Positions 34,575 through 43,245 of a stretch of DNA of 64,000 nucleotides are shown here, piece after piece. The notes beneath the pieces are model-generated. The model made no database searches. It was not told where the DNA came from and worked only from the letters and a program-made list of their open reading frames with translations. Both the position numbers and the translations under genes were made by a program. Each line of letters starts with the position of its first letter. Position 1 is the stretch's first letter. Source of the stretch: Halalkalicoccus subterraneus (GTDB taxonomy: Archaea > Halobacteriota > Halobacteria > Halobacteriales > Halalkalicoccaceae); assembly GCF_003697815.1 (NCBI RefSeq), contig NZ_RDQG01000036.1, forward strand, positions 1 to 64,000, given 5' to 3'.

Positions 34575-35720
34575 ATGCAGGACATCGTCCGCGACGCGCT
34601 CGACAACGCCGAGAGCGAGCAACAGCGCAAACGTGAGCTCAGCGACGCCGAGGAGTTCGGCGATCCGCGGATCGTCATCGTCGGCTGTGGTGGTGCCGGT
34701 AACAACACCGTCAATCGGCTCTACAACATCGGCGTCGACGGCGCCGAGACGGTGGCGATCAACACCGACAAACAGCACCTCCAGATGATCGAGGCCGACA
34801 CGAAGATCCTCGTCGGCAAGTCCCTGACCAACGGACTCGGTGCCGGCGGCGACCCCGAGATGGGCGAGCGTGCCACCGAGATGGCCACCGGCACCATCGA
34901 GGAGGTGCTCGGCGACGCGGATCTCGTGTTCGTCACTGCCGGTATGGGCGGTGGCACCGGCACCGGCGCGGCACCCATCGTCTCGAAGATCGCGAAAAAC
35001 CAGGGCGCGATCGTCGTGGGTATGGTCTCGACGCCGTTCAACGTCGAGCGGGCTCGTACGGTGAAAGCCGAGGAGGGACTCGAGAAACTCCGAAACGAGG
35101 CCGACTCGATCATCGTGCTCGACAACAACCGCCTGCTCGATTACGTCCCGAACCTCCCGATCGGAAAGGCGTTCTCGGTGATGGACCAGATCATCGCCGA
35201 GACGGTGAAAGGAATCAGCGAGACGATCACCCAACCCTCGCTGATCAACCTCGACTACGCCGACATGACCGCGATCATGAACCAGGGTGGCGTCGCCGTC
35301 ATGTTGGTCGGCGAGACCCAGGACAAGAACAAGACCGAGGAGGTCGTCAACGACGCGATGAACCACCCGCTGCTCGACGTCGATTACCGCGGCGCTTCGG
35401 GTGGCTTGGTCCACATCACCGGCGGCCCGGACCTCACGCTGAAGGAGGCCGAGGGCATCGCCGACAACATCACCGAGCGCCTGGAGGCCAGCGCCAACGT
35501 GATCTGGGGCGCGCGCATTCAGGAGGAATACAAGGGCAAGGTCCGGGTGATGGCGATCATGACGGGCGTTCAGAGCGCCCAGATCCTCGGCCCGAGCACG
35601 CAGAAACAGGCCGACCGCTCGCGGGCCTCGATCGACGGCCGGCAGGTCGACGCCGGTGCCCAGAGCGACGGCGGCCAGGACGAGCTGGAGAAGAACAACG
35701 GGCTGGACGTCATCCGCTGA
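34575..35720 (+). CDS. ftsZ2: Cell division protein FtsZ2
   Basis: A tubulin-superfamily GTPase, 381 residues, that constricts the division ring in haloarchaea together with FtsZ1. The GTP signature GGGTGTG is at 125-131 and the T7 loop NLDYAD (225-230) carries the catalytic aspartates Asp227 and Asp230. The acidic C-terminal tail ends NNGLDVIR. FtsZ2 rather than FtsZ1 is indicated by the short N-terminal extension and the cdrS linkage. It is translated from the cdrS mRNA. Confidence 0.94.
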   Translation: MQDIVRDALDNAESEQQRKRELSDAEEFGDPRIVIVGCGGAGNNTVNRLYNIGVDGAETVAINTDKQHLQMIEADTKILVGKSLTNGLGAGGDPEMGERATEMATGTIEEVLGDADLVFVTAGMGGGTGTGAAPIVSKIAKNQGAIVVGMVSTPFNVERARTVKAEEGLEKLRNEADSIIVLDNNRLLDYVPNLPIGKAFSVMDQIIAETVKGISETITQPSLINLDYADMTAIMNQGGVAVMLVGETQDKNKTEEVVNDAMNHPLLDVDYRGASGGLVHITGGPDLTLKEAEGIADNITERLEASANVIWGARIQEEYKGKVRVMAIMTGVQSAQILGPSTQKQADRSRASIDGRQVDAGAQSDGGQDELEKNNGLDVIR

Positions 35721-35846
35721 CCGCGACGCGACGGCCTTCTTCCTGCCCTCCGTTTTTCGACCCGTCAGCCGACGGCCCGTTCCGATAGCCAACCCCGATG
35801 GTCGGATACGTCTCCGGCCCAGCCGTTTTCACCGTGAACGCGGCGA

Positions 35847-36830
35847 CTACCAGCGGTGATGGACTGCCGGCACGACGTGGTGGTCGTAGACGTCCCGAAC
35901 CGCCCGGTGCTGTGCGTCGTCGGGCGCCGGGAGGTCGGCGGCTTCGACGTTCTGGCGGATGTGTTCGGGGTTCGTCGAGCCGGGAATCACCGTACTGACG
36001 GCGTCGAAACTCAGGATCCAGCGCAGTGCGAACTGCGCCATCGTCGCGCCCTCGGGGACGACCGGTCGGAGTTCCTCGACGGCCTCGACACCGTCCTCGA
36101 GGGGAACGCCCGCGAACGTCTCGCCGCGATCGAACGCCTCGCCCTCACGGTTGTAGTTGCGGTGGTCGTCCTCCGCGAACTCGTCGTCGGCGTCGATGGT
36201 TCCCGTCAGTAAGCCCGAGGCTAGCGGCACCCGGACGATCACGCCGACGTCGCGGCGTTTGGCCTCGCGGAAGAACAGCTCCGCGGGTCGCTGGCGGAAC
36301 GGGTTGAATATCATCTGGACGGTCTGTACGCCGGGGTACTCGATTGCCTTGAGTCCCTCTTCGACCGTCTCGACGCTGACGCCGTACTCGTCGATTCGGC
36401 CCTCGTCTGCGAGGCTCTCGAGCGCGTGGAAGACCGCCGGACGGTAGTAGGCCTCCGTGGGCGGGCAGTGCAGTTGGAGCAGGTCGATCGTCTCGACGGC
36501 GAGGTTCTCCCGGCTCCGATCGACGAAGGTTCTCAAGTTGTCCTCCGTATAGCCCTCGACCTCGTGGGGCGAGAGCCGGCGGCCGGCCTTGGTGGCGACG
36601 ACGGGTTCCTCCTCGCGCTCCTCGAGGACGGCGGCGATATGCCGTTCGCTGCGGCCGTCGCCGTAGACGTCGGCCGTATCGATGAAGTCGACCCCGGCGT
36701 CGAGCGCGGCGTGGATCGCGCTCCGGCCCTCCTCGTCGGAGACCTCGCCCCAATCGGAGCCGACCTGCCAGGTGCCGAGTCCGATCTCCGAGACGGTCCA
36801 ACCGGTGCGTCCGAGCGGGCGCTGTCGCAT
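35847..36830 (-). CDS. Aldo/keto reductase (YajO/general stress type)
   Basis: A 327-residue TIM-barrel oxidoreductase. The N-terminal GRTGWTVSEIGLGTWQVG, the tetrad residues in DTADVYGDGRSE and TKAGRR, and LLQLHCPP with its His are in place. The C-terminal VIPGSTNPEHIRQN binds NADPH phosphate. The substrate is unknown. It converges on ftsZ2 with 126 bases between. Coding length is normal. Confidence 0.9.
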   Translation of the reverse strand: MRQRPLGRTGWTVSEIGLGTWQVGSDWGEVSDEEGRSAIHAALDAGVDFIDTADVYGDGRSERHIAAVLEEREEEPVVATKAGRRLSPHEVEGYTEDNLRTFVDRSRENLAVETIDLLQLHCPPTEAYYRPAVFHALESLADEGRIDEYGVSVETVEEGLKAIEYPGVQTVQMIFNPFRQRPAELFFREAKRRDVGVIVRVPLASGLLTGTIDADDEFAEDDHRNYNREGEAFDRGETFAGVPLEDGVEAVEELRPVVPEGATMAQFALRWILSFDAVSTVIPGSTNPEHIRQNVEAADLPAPDDAQHRAVRDVYDHHVVPAVHHRW

Positions 36831-36866
36831 GGTTCAACCGGGAACGCCAGTCGCTTGTAGCTTCGC

Positions 36867-37829
36867 CTACACCGCCTCGATCGCCGCCAGCAGCGAGCAC
36901 TTTCGACAGATCTCTCGAGTCGTGGTCGAGCCACAGCGCTCGCATTCCTTCAGGTCGGCGCTGCGGTCGTCGAGTTCGTCGGAGACGATTCCTCCGAGCT
37001 CCTCGTAGCCGGCCATGATCGAGTGGCGCGTCCCGGGATGGTTCTCCTCTAGGTCGTAGAGTAGACGCTGGATCTCGCCGCGATAGGCCTCGCTCGAATG
37101 GGGACATTCGGTGATGTGGGCCGGGAGGTCCGTCAGATGGGCGTAGAGCGCGACCTCCTTTTCGGGGACGTCCCGTAGGGGCTTGGCCCGCGGGACGAAC
37201 TCGTCTCCCTCCTTCCGTTCGCCGAATCCCCCGAGTGACGCGTCGAAGTGCTTGGCGATCTGGGCGACGTCACCCTCCAAGAAATTCATCAGCGCGGTCT
37301 GGGCCTCGTCGTCGAGGTTGTGACCCGTCAGCAGTTTGTCCGCATCCAGTTCCTCGGCGTATTTCGAGAGGAGGTCCCGGCGGAACACGCCGCAGTACGC
37401 GCAGGCGGCCATGTCCTCGGGGTCGTCCTCGACGACGTCGTCCATCCGAACGCCGAACTCCTCGGCGTAGCTGACGACCTCATGGCGAATCCCGATCTCC
37501 TCGGCGAGTTCGACACAGGCGTCCAGACTCTTATCACGGTAGCCCTCGATTCCCTCGTGGATCGTCAACCCCACCAACTCGACGCGGGGGTCCTCCTCGA
37601 ACGTCTCGTGGAGAACGTGTGTGAGAACGACGCTGTCTTTTCCTCCTGAAAGGCCGATCACCCACGTCTCGGGGTCCTCGGGGGTCGCGTCGTCCGACAG
37701 AAGGGAGTCCTCACGGATCCGTTTTCTGACCCGCCGGTCGACGCTCTCGAGGAAATGTGCTTCACAGAGATGCGCCCCGGAGTACGCCGCGTGCATGACC
37801 GCCTCGCGGTCGCACTTCGTACACTCCAT
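36867..37829 (-). CDS. ncsA: tRNA 2-thiolation ATP-pyrophosphatase NcsA
   Basis: An NcsA/Ctu1/TtuA-type enzyme that adenylates and thiolates U34 of tRNA in the cytosol, using a SAMP-type sulfur carrier in haloarchaea. It has 320 residues: N-terminal zinc site (Cys3, Cys6, Cys22), PP-loop SGGKDS (61-66), the CAYC pair (Cys143, Cys146) and a C-terminal zinc ribbon (Cys296/299/308/311). Proximity to ftsZ2 resembles the order I recall from Haloferax. A CATACG box sits 27 bases before the ATG. Confidence 0.92.
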   Translation of the reverse strand: MECTKCDREAVMHAAYSGAHLCEAHFLESVDRRVRKRIREDSLLSDDATPEDPETWVIGLSGGKDSVVLTHVLHETFEEDPRVELVGLTIHEGIEGYRDKSLDACVELAEEIGIRHEVVSYAEEFGVRMDDVVEDDPEDMAACAYCGVFRRDLLSKYAEELDADKLLTGHNLDDEAQTALMNFLEGDVAQIAKHFDASLGGFGERKEGDEFVPRAKPLRDVPEKEVALYAHLTDLPAHITECPHSSEAYRGEIQRLLYDLEENHPGTRHSIMAGYEELGGIVSDELDDRSADLKECERCGSTTTREICRKCSLLAAIEAV

Positions 37830-37907
37830 CGCCCGATCCTAACCCGGCTCGGCGTATGACGGTTTCGCTCCGAGGGGGTTTTGGCCCCCCGCACGCAAGG
37901 GTTGACA

Positions 37908-38558
37908 ATGGATCGAAGCGCGGCGGTCGAGCGGGTCGAACGGCTGGTCGAGACGGTCGAGTCCGACCCCATGCCCGTCCCCGTTCGCGAGATCTGGGTC
38001 TACGGCGAGGTTTCGCTCGGGCTCGACCCCATCGAACGCCTCGACGTCTATCTCACCAAGGACGTCCTGCTGGGCGGCGGGGGCGATAGCGACCGAAGCG
38101 AGGAGTTCGAGGAGCGATACGGCGTGAAGGGGATCGGGGGGACGGTCAGAAGCGAGTGGGCCGAGACGTTCCCCGAACATATTCGCGCAAACGACAACGG
38201 CTACGCCGCCCCGGAGAAGTGTCTCGCGGCCCATCTCATCGGCGACGACGAACCGATCCACCTCGAGGTCTGTAACGCGAGCTTCGAGGACAACGTCACC
38301 CAGCGCCTCCAGGGCGCGAAGATGCGAAACGACTACGAGCAGATCCTCGACCCCCGTGGGGTCTGTCTCTGGGTCGACGGCAGGCGTAGCGAGGAAGCCT
38401 TCGGGAAGCTGCGTTCGGGCGAACTCGTCCTCCCCACCCTTCCCGAGGCCCTCGGGATGCTCGGAATGGACGAGGGCGAGGCGAGCGAGGCCGCAGAGAC
38501 CCTACAGGCCTACCGCGAGCGCCAGCAGGGCGCGACGGTGCGGGGCGACGTGGTCTGA
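37908..38558 (+). CDS. Conserved haloarchaeal protein, possible nucleotidyltransferase fold
   Basis: A 216-residue protein of unknown function. The segment REIWVYGEVSLGLDPIERLDVYL (positions 27-49) faintly recalls the GS-x-D-x-D start of small nucleotidyltransferases. The exact Gly-Ser is absent and only one acidic residue is placed right. Further along are HIRANDNGYAAPEKCLAAHL and VCLWVDGRR. A TTTTGG box lies 28 bases before the ATG, inside a G/C hairpin (37874-37890). Divergent from ncsA. Confidence 0.75.
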   Translation: MDRSAAVERVERLVETVESDPMPVPVREIWVYGEVSLGLDPIERLDVYLTKDVLLGGGGDSDRSEEFEERYGVKGIGGTVRSEWAETFPEHIRANDNGYAAPEKCLAAHLIGDDEPIHLEVCNASFEDNVTQRLQGAKMRNDYEQILDPRGVCLWVDGRRSEEAFGKLRSGELVLPTLPEALGMLGMDEGEASEAAETLQAYRERQQGATVRGDVV

Positions 38559-38627
38559 GCTCGGAAACTCCTCTCCGTTCGCGCCCCGTTTGACAACTCC
38601 TTTCGTAGACTCCCGCCATCCCCCGCC

Positions 38628-39095
38628 ATGTTCGACGCCCTCCGCGCGCGGCTCTCCCGGCACGTCTTCAACCTGTTTCCGGCCTATCGGGGCACCGGCG
38701 GCCGGATCACCCACATCGCGCCCGACTGGCAGGAGGTCCGGATCGAGCTCCCGCTGAACTGGCGGACGAAGAACTACGTCGGTACGACGTACGGCGGCAG
38801 CATGTACGGCGCCGTCGACCCTGTCTACATGATGATGCTCATCCGAACCCTCGGCGAGGAGTACGTCGTCTGGGACAAGGAGGCCGAGATCCGCTTCAAG
38901 AAGCCCGGAAGAGGGACGCTGTACGCGACCTTCCGGCTGTCCGACGAGGAGCTCGACGCCATCCGTGCGGAGCTCGAACGGACCGACTCGACCGACCGCG
39001 TCTACACCGTCGACCTCATCGACGAAGAGGGGATCACTCACGCCACAGTAAGAAAGACGCTTCACGTCACGACCGACCAGGGGAAGGCGGCCTGA
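38628..39095 (+). CDS. DUF4442 hotdog-fold protein
   Basis: A 155-residue hotdog-fold protein of the DUF4442 group, related to acyl-CoA thioesterases. The NWRTKNYVGTTYGGSMYGAV segment (43-62) is characteristic. A catalytic residue cannot be assigned and no acyl substrate is known. It follows the 37908 gene by 69 bases and may share its transcript. Confidence 0.85.
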   Translation: MFDALRARLSRHVFNLFPAYRGTGGRITHIAPDWQEVRIELPLNWRTKNYVGTTYGGSMYGAVDPVYMMMLIRTLGEEYVVWDKEAEIRFKKPGRGTLYATFRLSDEELDAIRAELERTDSTDRVYTVDLIDEEGITHATVRKTLHVTTDQGKAA

Positions 39096-39096
39096 A

Positions 39097-39894
39097 CTAT
39101 GCGTCGACCCGACCGACGGTCACGTAGAAAGGCACCCGTTCGACCCGCTCGTACTCGCCGGCCTGCATCTGTCCGATCGCCTCGCGGCCCATCTCGCGCC
39201 ACTGGGCGCGTAGCTCGTCGAACTCCCCGGCTTCGAGGGATCCCTCGAGCATGGTCTCCCGGTCGCTCTCGATCCCCTCCCCGGTGGCCTTGCGCTTCGC
39301 GCTTTCGAGCGCCGCATCGTCGTAGGGCGGTTTCACGACCGTCTCGTGGTCGTACCGTCGCGTTCGCACGTCAGACAGTCCGGCTTCCTCGAACAGGTCC
39401 TTACTGTCCGCCCCGAGGGTGACGTCCGTCCCGACCCCCCCGATGTAGTGCTCGCGGGCGCGCCGGGCAAGCGCCGACTCACTTTCCACCGTCGACTCGA
39501 CCTCCACCCCGCCGTTGTCGGGTTCGATCGCACAGACGAGGTCCGAAGAGACCCGCGTGAACTCCCCGACCGCCCGGCGGGGCACGGGGAGGTTGATCAG
39601 CAGGGCCTGACAGGTCACCAGATCGATCGCGCCGTCCCGAAGGGGCAGGCGGGTCGCATCGCCCGCCAACACCGGGACGTGGTCGTAGGCGGACGCGAGC
39701 AGGTTCCGGTCGGCGTCGATCCCGATCACCTCGGCGGGACTTTCACGTGCGAGCACGCGCGTCAGCTCGCCCGTCCCGCAACCGACGTCCGCGATCCGCT
39801 CTCTTTCCTCGAGCTCGAGGTCCGCGAGCGTCCCGACCTCCTCCCACATCCCGCGGCGCGTCTCTTCGAGGTAGTCGGCGTCGAACCGGCGCAT
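39097..39894 (-). CDS. Class I SAM-dependent methyltransferase
   Basis: A 265-residue methyltransferase with motif I DVGCGTGEL (36-44) and motif II VIGIDADRN. The C-terminal half has an unusual IGGVGTDVTLG segment and reads like small-molecule methyltransferases of haloarchaea. The start ATG lies immediately beside the nfo stop, so the two are an operon. The nuclease neighbour does not reveal a substrate. Confidence 0.87.
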   Translation of the reverse strand: MRRFDADYLEETRRGMWEEVGTLADLELEERERIADVGCGTGELTRVLARESPAEVIGIDADRNLLASAYDHVPVLAGDATRLPLRDGAIDLVTCQALLINLPVPRRAVGEFTRVSSDLVCAIEPDNGGVEVESTVESESALARRAREHYIGGVGTDVTLGADSKDLFEEAGLSDVRTRRYDHETVVKPPYDDAALESAKRKATGEGIESDRETMLEGSLEAGEFDELRAQWREMGREAIGQMQAGEYERVERVPFYVTVGRVDA

Positions 39895-40722
39895 CTACCG
39901 TCGGAGCTCCCGAACCCGGTCGATGTTCCACTCGTAGCTCTTGCCGTCCTCGGTGGGCGTTTCGAGCACCAGCGGAACGTCTTCGAGATCGGGGTGGTTG
40001 ATGATGGTTTCCATCCCCTCGACCCCGATCAGGCCCTCGCCGACGTGGGCGTGTTCGTCCTTGTTCGTCCCGCAGGCGTGTTTCGAGTCGTTGAGGTGGA
40101 TACACCGGAGGTGTTCTATTCCTACGACGTCGTCGAACTCCTCGACGGTCCCCTCGACGCCTTCGGCAGTAGAAAGGTCGTAGCCCGCGGCGAAGGCGTG
40201 GGCGGTGTCGACACAGACGTCCAGGTCGTGCTCGCTGGCTTCGAGCACTTCGGCGAGGTGTTCGAACTCCCCGCCGAGTTTCGTGCCCGATCCCGCGTCG
40301 CTCTCGATCAGGATCGTCACGTCCTCGGGAACGTCGAGTTCGTCGAGCGCTCCCGCGGCGTTCTCGAGTCCCCCCTCGACGCCCGCGCCGGTGTGGGCAC
40401 CGAGGTGGACGTTGACGAACTCGATCCCCAACTGCTCGGCGGCGTCGAGTTCGGCCTGCATGCTCGCGACCGACTTCTCGCGCAGGTCCTCCTTCGGCGT
40501 ACAGAGGTTCACGAGATACGAGGCGTGGATGACCCACGGCCCGTCGAGGGTTTCGAGCGTCTCCTCGCGAAACCGTTCGGCCTCCGCCTCGTCGATTTCG
40601 GGGTGGGCCCAGACCTGCGGGGACGTGGTGAAGATCTGCCCGCAGTTGCCGCCCACATCGAGCTGTCGCGAGACGGCGTTGTCGACGCCACCGGCGATCG
40701 AGACGTGTGCTCCGACGTGCAT
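39895..40722 (-). CDS. nfo: Endonuclease IV (AP endonuclease)
   Basis: A TIM-barrel zinc enzyme that nicks DNA 5' of abasic sites in base excision repair. The 275 residues include the usual zinc ligands in HVSIAGG (6-12), [26 protein letters not shown] and [10 protein letters not shown]. Length and ligand set are normal. A CTATCG box about 25 bases before the ATG suggests its own promoter, overlapping the end of the small ORF upstream. Confidence 0.95.
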   Translation of the reverse strand: MHVGAHVSIAGGVDNAVSRQLDVGGNCGQIFTTSPQVWAHPEIDEAEAERFREETLETLDGPWVIHASYLVNLCTPKEDLREKSVASMQAELDAAEQLGIEFVNVHLGAHTGAGVEGGLENAAGALDELDVPEDVTILIESDAGSGTKLGGEFEHLAEVLEASEHDLDVCVDTAHAFAAGYDLSTAEGVEGTVEEFDDVVGIEHLRCIHLNDSKHACGTNKDEHAHVGEGLIGVEGMETIINHPDLEDVPLVLETPTEDGKSYEWNIDRVRELRR

Positions 40723-40765
40723 GCCGGAGGGAGCCGGCGGGAAACGATAGGGGCTTCGACTTCGA

Positions 40766-40912
40766 TCACTCGCGGGCGACCGTGATCGTCATCGCACCAC
40801 GGACACTCGTCGGCGTGGCGAACGCACCCGTCCCCTCGACGGTGAGTGCCCGGCGTTCGTCGGTCAGTTTCCGGTCGCACTCTTCACAGCGACAGGCGAT
40901 CCGTTCGATCAT
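40766..40912 (-). CDS. Candidate small cysteine-rich protein
   Basis: A 48-residue ORF with a [10 protein letters not shown] metal-knuckle-like cluster (Cys7, Cys9, Cys12) followed by a beta-rich stretch. Longer starts (ATG 40951 or further) are open. No clear TATA box is found. Haloarchaea encode many such zinc-finger microproteins, so it is plausible. The supporting evidence is only composition, cysteine spacing and position before nfo. Confidence 0.45.
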   Translation of the reverse strand: MIERIACRCEECDRKLTDERRALTVEGTGAFATPTSVRGAMTITVARE

Positions 40913-41124
40913 ACCGATCGAAGGGCCCCGAGATCCCTTCCTTCGAGCCATGGACGGATCGGAAGTGGACGTGGTTCGCGTGTTTTCGCCCGAGTTCAGG
41001 GTCCTTGGTACCGTTTTACAACCTTTCATGACCGCAACAGTTAAATCGATCGTGCCTGTACTAAGAGGTACCAGAACGCCACCGGCGTGACGGCAGTATC
41101 GCTCGAAAAAATGAGAGGGCATCC

Positions 41125-41130
41125 TTATAC
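41125..41130 (+). promoter_or_regulatory. TATA box of the coiled-coil gene
   Basis: TTATAC predicts transcription start near 41154 and a leader of about 47 bases, unlike the mostly leaderless neighbours. A GGAGG (41172-41176) in the leader precedes a second ATG at 41179 in another frame. The rest of the 288-base gap (40913-41200) shows no gene. Confidence 0.4.
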
Positions 41131-41200
41131 TGGGTTGGTTGCGACGAGGAGTGTGTACTGCCGGGTTTCGGTGGAGGGATGGCTAACGGATTAACTACGC

Positions 41201-42082
41201 ATGGTAGACGAAAGCAAGAACATCGAGATCAGCGACTCCGATCTCGAAAGCGACTCGAAAGGACAGCTCATCAAACTCGCCGGCAAGCTCCGGGACCGAC
41301 GAAACGACCTCAACCAGATGGCCTCGAAGCGCGCCGGAAAGCGCGACGAGCTCAACGCGGCGACCCGCGAGAAGGTCGACGAGGCCCAAGAACACCGGGA
41401 GAAACGCGACGAGTTGAACGAGCAGGTCCAGGAGCACAAACAGAAGCGAAACGACCTCAACGCCGAGGCAAACGAACTGTTCGACGAGGTCGAGAGCCGC
41501 AAGTCGGACCTCGAACTCGACGACGGCAAGGGGCTCGACGAGCTCGAAGAGGAGATCGAACAGCTCGAGTTCAAACAGCAGACCGAGGTGCTCTCGACGG
41601 AGGACGAGCGCGAACTCATCGAGAAGATCGAAAACAAGCGCGAGGAGTACCGCGAGCGCCAGGAGAAACTCGAGGGTAACGACGACCTCGAGGGGCTCGT
41701 CGAGGAGGCAGAAGAGGTCCGCTCGGAGGCCTCCCAGCATCACCAGAAGGTCACCGAGCTCGCCGATCAGGCCCAGGAGCACCACAACGACATGATCGAG
41801 GCCTATCGGGAAGCCGACGACATCAGGGACGACGCCGACGAGATGCACGAGGCGTTCGTCGAGGTCCAGGAGGCCGCCGACCAGCACCACGAGGACTTCG
41901 TCCGCGTCCAAAAGCGTCTGCGCGAACTCGACAAGAAGGAGGAAAAGGCCCGCAAGTCCAACCGCGAGCAGGAACGCGAGGAGGCCAAGGAGGAAGCCGA
42001 GGAGATCTATCAGAAGTTCAAGGAGGGCGAGACCCTCGACACCGAGGACCTGATGAAGCTCCAGAAGACCGGCCTGCTCTAG
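41201..42082 (+). CDS. Archaeal coiled-coil protein (COG1340-like)
   Basis: A 293-residue, highly charged protein that is almost entirely coiled coil (about 20-275). It has repeated EEL/EKR heptads, a His-rich turn (QHHQKV, EHHNDM, QHHEDF) and a C-terminal tail EGETLDTEDLMKLQKTGLL. The tail and length match a conserved archaeal family sometimes mislabelled phosphoserine phosphatase. A structural or scaffold role is likely. No enzymatic motif is visible. Confidence 0.85.
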   Translation: MVDESKNIEISDSDLESDSKGQLIKLAGKLRDRRNDLNQMASKRAGKRDELNAATREKVDEAQEHREKRDELNEQVQEHKQKRNDLNAEANELFDEVESRKSDLELDDGKGLDELEEEIEQLEFKQQTEVLSTEDERELIEKIENKREEYRERQEKLEGNDDLEGLVEEAEEVRSEASQHHQKVTELADQAQEHHNDMIEAYREADDIRDDADEMHEAFVEVQEAADQHHEDFVRVQKRLRELDKKEEKARKSNREQEREEAKEEAEEIYQKFKEGETLDTEDLMKLQKTGLL

Positions 42083-42168
42083 GACCGGTTTCTCACCTTT
42101 CTGCGGTCCGATCTCCGCCGCCCGCAGCGACGTCACTAGGGGGCGGACCGCCGTCTCCGTTCTCAACC

Positions 42169-42219
42169 TTTAATCAGCCTCCGGCCCGATCGACGAGTAT
42201 GACCCGGAGGTCCGTATGA
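42169..42219 (+). promoter_or_regulatory. sppA promoter, six-codon leader ORF and Shine-Dalgarno
   Basis: TTTAAT (42169-42174) is 27 bases before an ATG at 42199 that opens a six-codon ORF (MTRRSV) whose TGA overlaps the sppA ATG as ATGA. GGAGGT (42206-42211) inside it is a strong Shine-Dalgarno for sppA. A leaderless mini-ORF could thus be coupled to sppA translation. Confidence 0.5.
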
Positions 42220-43211
42220 ACGCGAGCGGGATCGGACGACTGGCCGTTTCGCTGCTCGGAGCGCTGCTCGCCGTCGCCGTCGGCTACGTGCTGTTCTTCG
42301 AACTGCCGACGACGGGCGTCGAGCTCGTCGGGGTCCTGTTAGTGATCGCCACCGGCCTGATCGGCCTGCGGATCGCGGGTCGGCTCGCCGGAAGCGCCTT
42401 TACGACCTACAACGTCGCCCAGGTGGCCGTCGAGGGGCCCATCTCGCGGGACGGTGGAGGCGGGCGGTTGCCGAGCGGGCCCACCACCACTCCCACCGAC
42501 GACATCGTCGAGCAGATCGAGGCCGCGGACGCCGACGAGACGGTCGAGGGACTCTTGATGAAGCTCAATACGCCCGGCGGCGAAGTCGTCCCGAGCGACG
42601 ACATCCGAAAGGCGGTCGTCGAGTTCGACGGGCCGACGATCGCCTACGCGACCGACGTCTGTGGCAGCGGCGGCTACTGGATAGCGAGCGGCTGTGACGA
42701 GCTGTTCGCCCGCGAGGCCAGCCTCGTGGGGAGTATCGGCGTGATCGGCTCGCGGGTCAACGCCGCCGATCTCGCCGAGCGTGCAGGGCTGTCCTACGAG
42801 CGCTTCGCCGCCGGGAAGTACAAGGACGCGGGCGTGCCGCTGCGCGAGATGGAGGAGGACGAGCGCGCCTACCTCCAAGGACTCATCGACGACTTCTACG
42901 GGCAGTTCGTCGAGCGCGTCGCCGAGGGCCGCGAGCTGAGCGAGGAGACGATCCGCGCGACGGAAGCCCGCGTCTACGTCGGCGAGGAGGCGCTCGAACT
43001 CGGCCTAGTTGATTCGCTCGGCACGCGCGAGGACGCAAAAGACCGCCTCGGCGAGGTCCTTGACCTCGACCCCGACGTCCGGGAGTTCGAGCCCGACCGC
43101 GGGATGATGGCGCGGCTCTCGGTCGGGAGCGCGTCGGTCGCCTACGCGTTCGGGGCGGGGATCGCGAGCGTGGTCGGCGACTCGGACCGCGAAATCGACG
43201 TGCGCCTGTAG
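42216..43211 (+). CDS. sppA: Signal peptide peptidase SppA, S49 family
   Basis: A 331-residue membrane-anchored serine protease with a Ser/Lys dyad that degrades leftover signal peptides. Two hydrophobic helices at 8-29 and 36-56 anchor it. The protease part has the LNTPGG turn (118-122), Ser151 in CGSGGYW and Lys203 in GKYKDAG. It is half-length, the Bacillus/archaeal single-domain type, so it should form a multimeric ring. Start fixed by Shine-Dalgarno GGAGGT. Confidence 0.92.
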   Translation: MNASGIGRLAVSLLGALLAVAVGYVLFFELPTTGVELVGVLLVIATGLIGLRIAGRLAGSAFTTYNVAQVAVEGPISRDGGGGRLPSGPTTTPTDDIVEQIEAADADETVEGLLMKLNTPGGEVVPSDDIRKAVVEFDGPTIAYATDVCGSGGYWIASGCDELFAREASLVGSIGVIGSRVNAADLAERAGLSYERFAAGKYKDAGVPLREMEEDERAYLQGLIDDFYGQFVERVAEGRELSEETIRATEARVYVGEEALELGLVDSLGTREDAKDRLGEVLDLDPDVREFEPDRGMMARLSVGSASVAYAFGAGIASVVGDSDREIDVRL

Positions 43212-43214
43212 GTT

Positions 43215-43220
43215 TTTATC
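43215..43220 (+). promoter_or_regulatory. TATA-like box of the DUF373 gene
   Basis: TTTATC is centred 28 bases before the GTG at 43246, just after the sppA stop. It supports the GTG start and an independent leaderless transcript. Confidence 0.5.
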
Positions 43221-43245
43221 CGGGCGGCGTCTGTGTGGGCACATC

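Noticed and set aside
41179-41679. Plus-strand frame beginning after a Shine-Dalgarno-like GGAGG
   Set aside because: The coiled-coil gene in the other frame has strong coding character and a conserved C-terminal tail. This 166-codon frame is Arg-rich and reads as its shadow, despite the good ribosome site.
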